A stretch of DNA of 60,299 nucleotides. It comes from a virus. The DNA is taken from the IMG/VR virus record IMGVR_UViG_3300005581_000014, positions 1-60,299 of that record; one strand, written 5' to 3'. A program made the translations under genes and the position numbers. Positions 53,295-60,082 of this stretch are shown here, piece by piece. Every line of letters begins with the position of its first letter. The first letter of the stretch is position 1. The notes beneath the pieces were generated by a model. That model ran no database searches and was not told the DNA's origin. It worked only from the letters and a program-made list of their open reading frames with translations.

Positions 53295-54458
53295 TTATTT
53301 CTTTTGTATGATCTTCACATTTAATTTATCACCGAAGTTGAGAGGATATGTCTTGGCTCCCTCACCGTTAGTGACTTCAACTGTAGCGCTGATATTTGCT
53401 TTAGTGCTATACCGAATGATATTTCCGCTACTATCGATATACAGCGTGGCGTTAACTCCATCAGTTGACCAGCCAGTATTTACTGTTGCAGACACTATCA
53501 TATTAGTAGGTGGCTCCACTGCTATAACTGAAACTGCTGGAGCTGCTGGAGCAATAGTCTTTGAAATTGCCTCAGCAACCGCTTGCATCACCTGTGGCTG
53601 TATAGAGCTTAGATCTAACTTAGTCTCGACGGCAGGTATATCTTCTGCTTTAGCCACTGGTTCATTATTTGCTGGCGTATCAATCTGAGAAACTGCAACC
53701 TTAGCATCTGCTTTCGCAGCAGATTTTTTTGGCTTATTATCTTCATTGTCGCTTGTGGATTGTGATTGTTTGTCTTTCTTCTGTTCTTTCACTGCCTGCG
53801 TGACTTGCTTAGGTGTCTCGACCATTAGCATATTGTTGATCTTAGACTCATCCTGAAAGTCTAGAATGATGGGAGGAGTGGGAGCGGTATTTGCCGAGGA
53901 TACGAATGTTGCCTGATATGCTTTAGTCATTAGCACAGTGCCGCTCATATTCGAGACCTCAATCTCTCCTACTATTGCTTTTTCGCCAGCGGCGTTAGGA
54001 ATTGATGGTAGAAGTACAATCAGACTCTTGCCATCTTCAGATACTGTCATTGAAAAGTCAGTGCCACGCACCGATACTTTTGCGGTAGGTGTCTGCACCT
54101 TGACGTTTTCACGGCTGTTCTTGGCGATTGCTCCAGAAGCATACCGCACAGTGCCAAATGCAGCTTTTATACCCAGACTACCTTTACCAGTCTTTGAGTC
54201 ATATACAAATTCATCAATTTTTAGCTTTGAGAATTCTGTAACCTGCATCCGGGTATTATCCTCGAATGTAATCGAGACACGAGACTTAAGCGTTTCCACT
54301 GAATCGTTCATCTCAACTTCTACATTGACTTTGCCCTCAATCTTATCTTTCCCACGAACAATCTGAGTAGGCCCAGTTACCTCTAGCATCTTTCCAATCG
54401 ACCCATACGCAGACGAAAAAGCCGCTAAGCTAATAGCAATAGCGGCTTTAATATTCAC
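53295..54458 (-). CDS. FecR-domain periplasmic protein
   Basis: A 387-residue protein with a signal peptide (MNIKAAIAISLAAFSSAYG) and a FecR domain (about 25-190): VTGPTQIVRGKDKIEGKV, TFEDNTRMQVTEFSKLKIDE, GTVRYASGAIAKNSRENVKV and QTPTAKVSVRGTDFSM. The second half is a Lys/Gln/Ser linker (about 225-260) and a C-terminal beta domain. Bacterial FecR-domain proteins of this type often pair with CHASE2 cyclases. It starts with GTG, 3 bases after the curlin-like stop, and ends 2 bases before the cyclase. Proposed to relay periplasmic or envelope state to CHASE2; inferred. Confidence 0.82.
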   Translation of the reverse strand: MNIKAAIAISLAAFSSAYGSIGKMLEVTGPTQIVRGKDKIEGKVNVEVEMNDSVETLKSRVSITFEDNTRMQVTEFSKLKIDEFVYDSKTGKGSLGIKAAFGTVRYASGAIAKNSRENVKVQTPTAKVSVRGTDFSMTVSEDGKSLIVLLPSIPNAAGEKAIVGEIEVSNMSGTVLMTKAYQATFVSSANTAPTPPIILDFQDESKINNMLMVETPKQVTQAVKEQKKDKQSQSTSDNEDNKPKKSAAKADAKVAVSQIDTPANNEPVAKAEDIPAVETKLDLSSIQPQVMQAVAEAISKTIAPAAPAVSVIAVEPPTNMIVSATVNTGWSTDGVNATLYIDSSGNIIRYSTKANISATVEVTNGEGAKTYPLNFGDKLNVKIIQKK

Positions 54459-54461
54459 GGA

Positions 54462-55274
54462 TTAAAGTGAAGGAGGAACGATTGAATTGGTGGTAGTGGC
54501 AGGACCTGCTGGGCCATTTGTTCCGGATGTAGTCATCACCGGAGCATAACCGGTCGTGGTCTGCACAATGCGCACCGTATTGGTTGATCCGGCCAGTGTG
54601 TAGTTGAACAGTTGCTTTTCGAGTCCGCCCTGATAGATTGTCAAGTCATTGGAAGATCCGGTAAGCACAACGGTCTGTTCATGGCCAGCCTTTGCAGCAG
54701 AACCCGCCGTGTTTCCGATTTGAGTTGATTTGATAGTATTGGAGTTACCAGTGACTTTGTAGTCCAGATAGTTGTATTTACCTGAACTAATTCCAAGACG
54801 GATGTCATTCGAGTTACCTTGAACGTCGAACAACAGGTCCGAATTGGTAAAGGTAGCCTTAGCTGTATCTGTGCTCGATGTGTGATCCACGGTAGTGTCT
54901 CCGTTGAGTAAGAACTTATTTGAGTTTCCATTCAGTAGTATATTTACATTATTGCTAGCACCAGAGAAGTAATACTGCTGGGCATTGCTATTGCCGGTAG
55001 CAACAGTAAGCAGCTTCAGGTTGTTTGCGCTAGCAATGGAAAACTTGGTGTCATTGCTGTCGCCAATCTGACGCATTTCAAACACGATATTATCTCCGGT
55101 GATGTCACTCGGAGTTTGTGAGGTCCCGACTTTATTGAGGCTTCCGACTTGGACTAAGGTGGTATTTCCGCCTGTAGTAACTTGATTTACATAGATCTGG
55201 TTCTGCGCATATGCTGCGGTGAGGAACAATCCGATCAGTGCAAATCCGATTATTAGCTTAATGAGAGTTTTCAT
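54462..55274 (-). CDS. Curlin-like secreted repeat protein
   Basis: 270 residues. The signal peptide (MKTLIKLIIGFALIGLFLTA-AYA) is followed by about eight loosely repeated 20-25-residue units with a G-[NDS]-S-N turn: VGSLNKVG, IGDSND, ATGNSN, LNGNSNKF, VQGNSNDI, VTGNSNTI, LTGSSNDL, LAGSTNTV. Such strand-turn-strand repeats are typical of curlin (CsgA/CsgB) beta-solenoids, although the Gln/Asn ladder is weaker than in E. coli CsgA. It ends in a Pro/Thr/Gly-rich tail. Encoded directly after CsgG, it is the likely export substrate. Confidence 0.72.
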   Translation of the reverse strand: MKTLIKLIIGFALIGLFLTAAYAQNQIYVNQVTTGGNTTLVQVGSLNKVGTSQTPSDITGDNIVFEMRQIGDSNDTKFSIASANNLKLLTVATGNSNAQQYYFSGASNNVNILLNGNSNKFLLNGDTTVDHTSSTDTAKATFTNSDLLFDVQGNSNDIRLGISSGKYNYLDYKVTGNSNTIKSTQIGNTAGSAAKAGHEQTVVLTGSSNDLTIYQGGLEKQLFNYTLAGSTNTVRIVQTTTGYAPVMTTSGTNGPAGPATTTNSIVPPSL

Positions 55275-55286
55275 AGTGCAATTATC

Positions 55287-56096
55287 TTAAGGATTTGTGG
55301 TTAGTGGTAGTGTCGTGACGAATTTCCATAATCCAGTCTTCGCCCCTTGATGTATGATCTCTATAACAGCCTGATCAATTGCGCTACGAACCGCGATAGT
55401 ATTCGGCTCATTAGCTGTCAGGCCCAATTCAGATTCTGCGGGCGTTGTACCGTGTTCATAGAACTTGAAAAGATTTCCAGAGACGCTCACACTTGTGATT
55501 GTTTTTGTAACTGCTACAGAAAGCAGTACTTCTCCAGTCTGAACCGAGACAAATCTCAAGGAGACTGTCACGACATCTTTTCGGTATTGTGTATTTCCGG
55601 ATATACCTAAGAGACTAGCTCCGGCACCTCCAGTCAAAATGTTAGTATCGTATCCGATAATCCCGCCCTCAGCAATGATACCGGCGAATAGCATCGGAGA
55701 AAGTTTTTCAGCATCTCTGCCCAGAAACGACTCGCGCGTCTGTGCAATAAGCTGCCGTTCCTTAATTAGATTGTCCAAGGATGTTCGCTCTAGCACCTGA
55801 AACCACCTACCTGATCCAGCAGTGCGCAGTGAGTCAATTAGCCAAGAATCTGCTCCTTGTGTGACCGCTGATGAGAATGAAGCATAAGCATCCTGAGTCT
55901 TGCGCTGACCTGTCTTATCTGCGAAACCGTAGATAGCAACAGTGATCCGGTTACCATCAATTGGTGGAACCCCGATCAATTGCTTCTCAAGCGGAGATAC
56001 TTGGCTGCGTGGCATCTCAAGAATACTCGGCGAGCGAGGTATTGAAGCGCAGCCAACTAAAGACAGCGCGAGTAGGCTCATGGCAATTACTTTCAT
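55287..56096 (-). CDS. csgG: CsgG-like curli secretion pore lipoprotein
   Basis: 269 residues. Lipoprotein signal MKVIAMSLLALSLVGC with lipobox LVGC (Cys16), then the CsgG family pattern: ITVAIYGFADKTGQRKTQD, WFQVLERTSLDNLIKERQLI, AGIIAEGGIIGYDTNILTGG, TQYRKDVVTVSLRFVSVQTG and EVLLSVAVTKTI. CsgG forms the nonameric outer-membrane channel of curli secretion. E. coli CsgG is about 277 residues. The start overlaps the CsgF-like stop as TGATG. No CsgE was found nearby. Confidence 0.9.
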   Translation of the reverse strand: MKVIAMSLLALSLVGCASIPRSPSILEMPRSQVSPLEKQLIGVPPIDGNRITVAIYGFADKTGQRKTQDAYASFSSAVTQGADSWLIDSLRTAGSGRWFQVLERTSLDNLIKERQLIAQTRESFLGRDAEKLSPMLFAGIIAEGGIIGYDTNILTGGAGASLLGISGNTQYRKDVVTVSLRFVSVQTGEVLLSVAVTKTITSVSVSGNLFKFYEHGTTPAESELGLTANEPNTIAVRSAIDQAVIEIIHQGAKTGLWKFVTTLPLTTNP

Positions 56097-56605
56097 CAGC
56101 TAGATGGAGGCGGCGATAGAGATCCTACCGGCACCTGAATTGAAGTAATGTTGCCGGTGGAAGGATCAGTAATGTATAGAGTGACAAAGTCACCCGCTCG
56201 ATTCCATGTTACTGTTGATCCACCTTGCAAGTTAATGACACCAAAAGTTGCACCAGATGCATTGAAGATCTGATCTGTTACCTGAGATGCAAGCTGCGAG
56301 TAAATACGCGCCTGCAGATTCACAATGAAGCTATTCAGAGGAGTATTCTGGCTTGCAAGCTTTAGATTTTCTGCCTCTGCTTTAGCAACATCTTTGATTG
56401 TTTGCTTGCGAGTGCGTGCTAAATTCTCCTGAGTAAATATATGCGAGGAGTAGCCAATTCCGCTAAATGCCGGCGACTTAAATGAATGTACCATATCCGA
56501 GGCCCGGCCACACGACTGCAATACACACAGGAATAGCAAAATTCCTACTAGTAATAGGAATCCAGTATCGGCGGCCTTATAGCTGTTTCGGCTGTGATTG
56601 TCCAT
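56096..56605 (-). CDS. csgF: CsgF-like curli accessory protein
   Basis: 169 residues. A hydrophobic N terminus ends in a possible lipobox (LCVLQSCG). SFKSPAFSGIGYSSH follows, matching the CsgF N-terminal F-x-x-P-x-F-G-G segment that plugs into the CsgG channel; then SFIVNLQARIYSQLASQVTD and VTLYITDPSTGNITSIQVPV, resembling the CsgF helix and final strand (VTDRKTGQTSTIQV). It lies directly before csgG, as in curli operons. The start lies inside the end of the upstream gene (29-base overlap). Confidence 0.75.
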   Translation of the reverse strand: MDNHSRNSYKAADTGFLLLVGILLFLCVLQSCGRASDMVHSFKSPAFSGIGYSSHIFTQENLARTRKQTIKDVAKAEAENLKLASQNTPLNSFIVNLQARIYSQLASQVTDQIFNASGATFGVINLQGGSTVTWNRAGDFVTLYITDPSTGNITSIQVPVGSLSPPPSS

Positions 56606-56915
56606 CGGTAGGAGGTAGATTAAATGGCGAAGTTGTTCCAGCAGGCCGTTCGGGGTTAGCTTTAAGCGGATTCTCTACACGTTTAACCTCGATAGCAGTA
56701 TTGATCTTCTGCTCGAGACGTATTAAATCGTTATCTAGCATTCTAATTCTATCGATTAGCTCAATCATTATTTTCTTCGCGTTCGAGAGCTCTACATTGA
56801 TATTCTCAGTTACAAATTTCCAGACAAAGTAAATAAAGTAGCCCATTCCACCAGCTGCCATAATCGGTAGGCCATACTGGTTGACCATCGTCTTGAATGT
56901 ATTGATCTCCTCCAT
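56577..56915 (-). CDS. Small membrane/coiled-coil protein B
   Basis: 112 residues: one membrane helix (YGLPIMAAGGMGYFIYFVWK), a coiled coil (ELSNAKKIMIELIDRIRMLD, NDLIRLEQKIN) and a polar Pro-rich tail. It resembles its upstream neighbour in layout (helix, then R-x-L-D/N-N-D-L-x-R). Holin-like or a curli accessory. The start is the ATG at 56915, one codon after a GTG; an AAGGA sequence about 10 bases upstream is one of the few Shine-Dalgarno-like sites here. Confidence 0.6.
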   Translation of the reverse strand: MEEINTFKTMVNQYGLPIMAAGGMGYFIYFVWKFVTENINVELSNAKKIMIELIDRIRMLDNDLIRLEQKINTAIEVKRVENPLKANPERPAGTTSPFNLPPTDGQSQPKQL

Positions 56916-56920
56916 CACGG

Positions 56921-57205
56921 TCAGTCCTTTCGAGCATCGGTCTTGCCATCAGTGCGCGATAGCCGCTCAAGATCGACGCGCAACCCAAATCGAGAAGAAA
57001 TTAGAGCATCGATCCGGACCAGATCGTTGTTCATTGTGCGCACGCGGTTATTCAGCATTCCTGCTAGACCGCTGATAGACTTTACATCAGAAACAACTCC
57101 TGCCAAAATATACTTAAGTAGGATAACAATGAAAACGCCGCCAACAGTCACGGCTGCAACTGAGAAGCCCAGATCCATGATTGATTTGAATGTATCTAGA
57201 TTCAT
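56921..57205 (-). CDS. Small membrane/coiled-coil protein A
   Basis: 94 residues: LGFSVAAVTVGGVFIVILLKYILAGVV forms one membrane helix (about 12-38), followed by a short coiled coil (GMLNNRVRTMNNDLVRIDAL) and a charged tail (LSRTDGKTDARKD). It overlaps the previous gene by ATGA. Paired with protein B; together they may be a two-component holin or inner-membrane partners of the curli apparatus. Confidence 0.6.
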   Translation of the reverse strand: MNLDTFKSIMDLGFSVAAVTVGGVFIVILLKYILAGVVSDVKSISGLAGMLNNRVRTMNNDLVRIDALISSRFGLRVDLERLSRTDGKTDARKD

Positions 57206-57462
57206 CCATTGACAATCTCCGAAATCATCTTCTCAAATTCTTCGACCTTCTTCACTCGGTTAGGCCATTTAATGTATTCCTTCTCAGGATTCTTCTTTAA
57301 ATTCTGCAGCAAAGGAAGGATCGCATCATATAGTTTGGCGAGCTTGTCCTCGTGTTTTGCAGCTTGCTTGTATGCCACATCAACTTGCTTCGTGGCATCA
57401 AGATCTTGCTCTGCTACTGCAGTGAATCCGAAGTCAAATAAGTCTTTCGGTGCAGCAGCCAT
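57202..57462 (-). CDS. Conserved small T4-type phage protein
   Basis: 86 residues: PKDLFDFGFTAVAEQDL, a helical middle, and NPEKEYIKWPNRVKKVEEFE. The KEYIKWPNRV block is familiar from many cyano- and pelagimyophage small proteins of unknown function. It starts 2 bases after the 52-residue gene's stop and overlaps the next gene by 4 bases. Confidence 0.65.
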   Translation of the reverse strand: MAAAPKDLFDFGFTAVAEQDLDATKQVDVAYKQAAKHEDKLAKLYDAILPLLQNLKKNPEKEYIKWPNRVKKVEEFEKMISEIVNG

Positions 57463-57464
57463 TT

Positions 57465-57623
57465 TTATCTATGCTTGACGAGTATCCAGACAATCATTCC
57501 AAGCCAAAATCCGCATATACCGCCACACGTCATTGCGAGGTACATATCTGTATTACACCAGATTCGATTACCAATCGAATCAAGAGCATACTTCCAATTC
57601 TTCTTTTCCTCAGGCGATTGCAT
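57465..57623 (-). CDS. 52-residue single-pass membrane protein
   Basis: A short gene starting at ATG 57623, overlapping the beta-helix gene's stop by one base (TAATG). MQSPEEKKNWKYALDSIGNR is followed by a Met/Cys/Gly/Trp-rich membrane segment (LAMTCGGICGFWLGMIVWIL) and VKHR. Coupling on both sides (2 bases to the next ATG) supports translation. Possible holin or accessory; no family recognised. Confidence 0.6.
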   Translation of the reverse strand: MQSPEEKKNWKYALDSIGNRIWCNTDMYLAMTCGGICGFWLGMIVWILVKHR

Positions 57624-58213
57624 TACTTGGTAGTGATAAACATAGTTGGATTGACTGGCTTAGCGACATTCCTAATTCCACGAGTCTGAGCAGCGCGGAA
57701 TACAAAGTATGGCCACCAGATAATCTTTGGAACACGAATAATCTGGACATTCGATTTTTCGATTACTGGATTAGCAGCATCCCATAGGCGAACCTTTATC
57801 GGAGAACCATTTGCACAGTAGACATTTCGGATTACCACATTGCGCGTGGGCGCTCGGCCAGTCCACCAGTAATTATCAAACTGGCCGATGTCAATGTCGC
57901 AATCCGCTCCGTGCCCATCGAACTCTACGTTTTCGATTAGCGCCCCATCAATAGATCCTTTAAGCGTGATTCCATTTTGACTTGGAATCAGCTTGGTATT
58001 CATAATAGTATAGTTTGATCCGCGCACTGCATCGATGCAGTCTTCCTTGCCGCCCTGAATGGTGCATCTATTGACCAGGATATTGGTGCAGTTTGAAAAC
58101 TTCAGAATGTCTGAGTAATCGAGCGGGCTAACCCCAATCTGAGGAATTGCTCGGCCCTCGACTACTGTGCCAATTGCTGCAACATGGGATTCGTAATTCT
58201 TATCAGCGGACAT
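57623..58213 (-). CDS. Right-handed beta-helix protein (C-terminal hydrophobic tail)
   Basis: 196 residues with pectate-lyase-like repeat rungs: YSDILKFSNCTNILVNRCTI, QGGKEDCIDAVRGSNYTIMN, NGITLKGSIDGALIENVEFD and RNVVIRNVYCANGSPIKVRL. The KEDCID segment resembles a conserved family in marine T4-like phages. The C-terminal segment (VPKIIWWPYFVFRAAQTRGI) is hydrophobic. It could be a virion-associated glycan-binding protein. Starts 3 bases after the preceding stop. Confidence 0.6.
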   Translation of the reverse strand: MSADKNYESHVAAIGTVVEGRAIPQIGVSPLDYSDILKFSNCTNILVNRCTIQGGKEDCIDAVRGSNYTIMNTKLIPSQNGITLKGSIDGALIENVEFDGHGADCDIDIGQFDNYWWTGRAPTRNVVIRNVYCANGSPIKVRLWDAANPVIEKSNVQIIRVPKIIWWPYFVFRAAQTRGIRNVAKPVNPTMFITTK

Positions 58214-58216
58214 ATA

Positions 58217-58471
58217 TTAGAAAGCAATAGGAACCATGCGGATGGTAGCGGTACTAAACATGCTTTCTGCTGGTAGTTTTCTGACAAATACCGTTTCGTA
58301 TGAACGAAGGGTAAAACTACCAGTAGTAACTGCTTCAGCATCTTTTACAAGAACCGAAACATCCGAAGCAGTGTTATTGTATACTCTGATGAGAGTGCTT
58401 CCGTTGAAATTATTACCGCCAGTGCCGACAGCAACTTCTTGGCCTAGTACTTTTAGAATTGGTGATACCAT
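58217..58471 (-). CDS. Small virion-type protein
   Basis: 84 residues (MVSPILKVLGQEVAVGTGGN), beta-rich, with STLIRVYNNTASDVSVLVKD and LRSYETVFVRKLP. This small type is common among marine myophage structural proteins. The start is the ATG at 58471, 8 bases after a perfect late promoter; a longer frame from 58495 would begin upstream of the promoter and is rejected. First gene of the operon that ends in the cyclase. Confidence 0.65.
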   Translation of the reverse strand: MVSPILKVLGQEVAVGTGGNNFNGSTLIRVYNNTASDVSVLVKDAEAVTTGSFTLRSYETVFVRKLPAESMFSTATIRMVPIAF

Positions 58472-58479
58472 AGTATTGC

Positions 58480-58487
58480 TATTTATA
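58480..58487 (-). promoter_or_regulatory. T4-type late promoter of the curli/cyclase operon
   Basis: A perfect minus-strand TATAAATA inside an 18-base perfect palindrome (ATTGCTAT-TT-ATAGCAAT, 58475-58492). It drives eleven closely spaced genes down to 51250, and no strong terminator was seen inside. Confidence 0.78.
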
Positions 58488-58514
58488 GCAATCATGACTT
58501 GGCACCTAACTAAG

Positions 58515-58522
58515 TATAAATA
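58515..58522 (+). promoter_or_regulatory. T4-type late promoter of the coiled-coil lipoprotein gene
   Basis: A perfect plus-strand TATAAATA, 7 bases before ATG 58530, back-to-back with the curli-operon promoter 27 bases away. Confidence 0.8.
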
Positions 58523-58529
58523 GGAACAA

Positions 58530-59519
58530 ATGAAGCGATTGCTTATAGTATTACCTATGCTGGCGCTGCTTACAGGATGTCAAATGATGATGGGCCTGGG
58601 TAGCAAGATAGGTAGTCTGGGCGACAGATTGAACAATAAAGGCGGGGATACCTCGGGCACAGTAGCAGGTGCTACAGCTACTGCTGGCGCTGTTGATAGG
58701 ATGACAGAAATTGCTCGTCGTGAGTCAGATGCACGCAAAGCGCTTGAGGCACAGTATGAAAAGTTTCGCCAAGAACTTGCTGCAGCATATGCAAATCGTG
58801 AGAAGGTGGATAACGAGAACTTTGACAAGATCTCTGAGATCAACTATGGTATTATGGTTGCAACTGAGGAAGTCGTTGGGCTCGACAAACGCGTGCTGAT
58901 TGCAAATCTGAAGTCTAAGGAAAATGCAGAAATGCTCATGCCCGTGCCGGAGGATAGAAAGAAAGCAATTGCTGCTGACATCGATGCTGCCGCAAAAAAG
59001 GAAGCAGCTGAAATCGCTAAGATTTACGAGACACGCGCCAAGGAAGCTCAGGCTGCAGCTAAACGCTATGAGGAAGCTGATGCTTCAGTCAAAAAGAAAG
59101 AAGCTGAGAAATCAAAGCTGCGCAACGATCAGGCTATCGCGCTCAATAAACTTCAGGAAGAACAGGCTGTCGTGCGCGAGCGTATGCTCAAGGAAGCTCG
59201 GGATGCTGTTGAGATCGCAAAGGAAAAGCAACGTCTAGAGATGGTCGGATGGATCGTCAAGTCGTTACTTGCAGTAGGAGTTTTGCTCTTGCTCGTGGGC
59301 TTCTTAATGAAGTCACCAACATTCATTATTTCTGGTATTTCAATGCTCGGACTGTCTTATGTAGCTGCTACTATCCCATTCTGGGTTGTTGCCACAGTAA
59401 TGGGATTGGGAGTACTTGCGATGGTGTTGCTTGATCCAAAAGGCCGCCCGCATTTTGCCAAGAAAAAGGCGGAAGCGCCACCATTGGCACCTCCGCCTAC
59501 AACTTTACCATCTGCGTAG
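58530..59519 (+). CDS. Coiled-coil lipoprotein with C-terminal membrane helices (spanin-like)
   Basis: 329 residues. Lipoprotein signal MKRLLIVLPMLALLTGC (Cys17), Gly/Thr-rich linker, long charged coiled coil (about 55-235; RRESDARKALEAQYEKFRQE ... KLQEEQAVVRERMLKEARDA), then two or three membrane helices (about 240-310; WIVKSLLAVGVLLLLVGFLM, ATIPFWVVATVMGLGVLAMV) and a Pro-rich tail. An outer-membrane lipid anchor plus an inner-membrane anchor is the layout of unimolecular spanins, which fuse the membranes at lysis, though multiple helices are unusual. Late-expressed from its own promoter. Alternative: envelope-spanning partner of the curli system. Confidence 0.55.
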   Translation: MKRLLIVLPMLALLTGCQMMMGLGSKIGSLGDRLNNKGGDTSGTVAGATATAGAVDRMTEIARRESDARKALEAQYEKFRQELAAAYANREKVDNENFDKISEINYGIMVATEEVVGLDKRVLIANLKSKENAEMLMPVPEDRKKAIAADIDAAAKKEAAEIAKIYETRAKEAQAAAKRYEEADASVKKKEAEKSKLRNDQAIALNKLQEEQAVVRERMLKEARDAVEIAKEKQRLEMVGWIVKSLLAVGVLLLLVGFLMKSPTFIISGISMLGLSYVAATIPFWVVATVMGLGVLAMVLLDPKGRPHFAKKKAEAPPLAPPPTTLPSA

Positions 59520-59700
59520 TTGCTATCCTTGCCGTTATTCTTACCGGTTCATCCGGAGAAGTATTCTCCAAATTGATAGACTTTTACAATTGGTTTAACT
59601 GACCAGCAGTGATAATCATTGCGAAAGATTCGAACCCGAAATCCTTCGGTGATTTGAAGATGCCACTTGATGTATCGAATGTTGAGGATGAGATCGTTCA
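59520..59700. other. Intergenic region with an overlapping hydrophobic open frame
   Basis: A frame at -1 to the lipoprotein gene continues to TGA at 59596-59598 and encodes a membrane-like segment (VVAILAVILTGSSGEVFSKL). No ATG is in frame. A tRNA-like GATTCGAAC near 59630 does not pair into a T-arm. Confidence 0.4.
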
Positions 59701-59916
59701 TTAGTTAAATTCGTTAATATTGTCAATTGACAACTGGATAAGTTCTTCAGCATCTTCATGAATGCATTCAATGATATTCTGTAGAGCATCGGATGGCGTA
59801 ATTCCAATTTCAATTGATGTGCGTTTAACATCGTCAGCTATGCTTTGTAGAAATTTCCGGTAATTTTCGCCGGAAGTATGAGATTCAATATTGATGGTAT
59901 CGGATTCAGTATTCAT
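59701..59916 (-). CDS. Small acidic hypothetical protein
   Basis: 71 residues (MNTESDTINIESHTSGENYR), acidic and helical (SIADDVKRTSIEIGITPSDA, LQNIIECIHEDAEELIQLSI). No family recognised. It sits alone after a terminator-like hairpin, with an AT-rich leader lacking a ribosome site. Confidence 0.5.
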   Translation of the reverse strand: MNTESDTINIESHTSGENYRKFLQSIADDVKRTSIEIGITPSDALQNIIECIHEDAEELIQLSIDNINEFN

Positions 59917-60012
59917 AATAAAATTAGTTATTGCTCAGAAGTAAAACGGTGGTTAGTATCAATCATGCCACAATCCTAACAAATACGCAGAAAATGTAAA
60001 TAGCGTAAAGTA

Positions 60013-60050
60013 TTGATGGCCAACACCTATTATAAGGCATTGGCCATCAA
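60013..60050. terminator. Strong hairpin after the partial gene at the window end
   Basis: TTGATGGCCAA (60013-60023) pairs perfectly with TTGGCCATCAA (60040-60050), 11 bases, with a partly self-complementary loop. It lies between two minus-strand genes, 22 bases after the stop at 60072. The T-run is weak. Confidence 0.6.
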
Positions 60051-60064
60051 TGATCTATAAACTA

Positions 60065-60082
60065 GCGCAGATTATTCTGCGC
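60065..60082 (-). terminator. Hairpin overlapping the stop codon of the partial gene
   Basis: GCGCAGA-TTAT-TCTGCGC, a 7-base stem, contains the last codons and stop. It may act with the following larger hairpin. Confidence 0.4.

Noticed and set aside
54421-54458. AGCCGCT/AGCGGCT inverted repeat at the FecR start as a terminator
   Set aside because: It lies inside the signal-peptide codons of FecR with a long loop and no T-run; the operon appears to continue.
58472-58495. Longer start for the small virion-type protein at 58495
   Set aside because: It would start inside or before the late promoter at 58480-58487; the ATG at 58471 fits the promoter spacing seen elsewhere.
59620-59650. tRNA T-loop-like GATTCGAAC
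   Set aside because: Flanking bases do not form a T-stem and no acceptor or anticodon arms fit on either strand.
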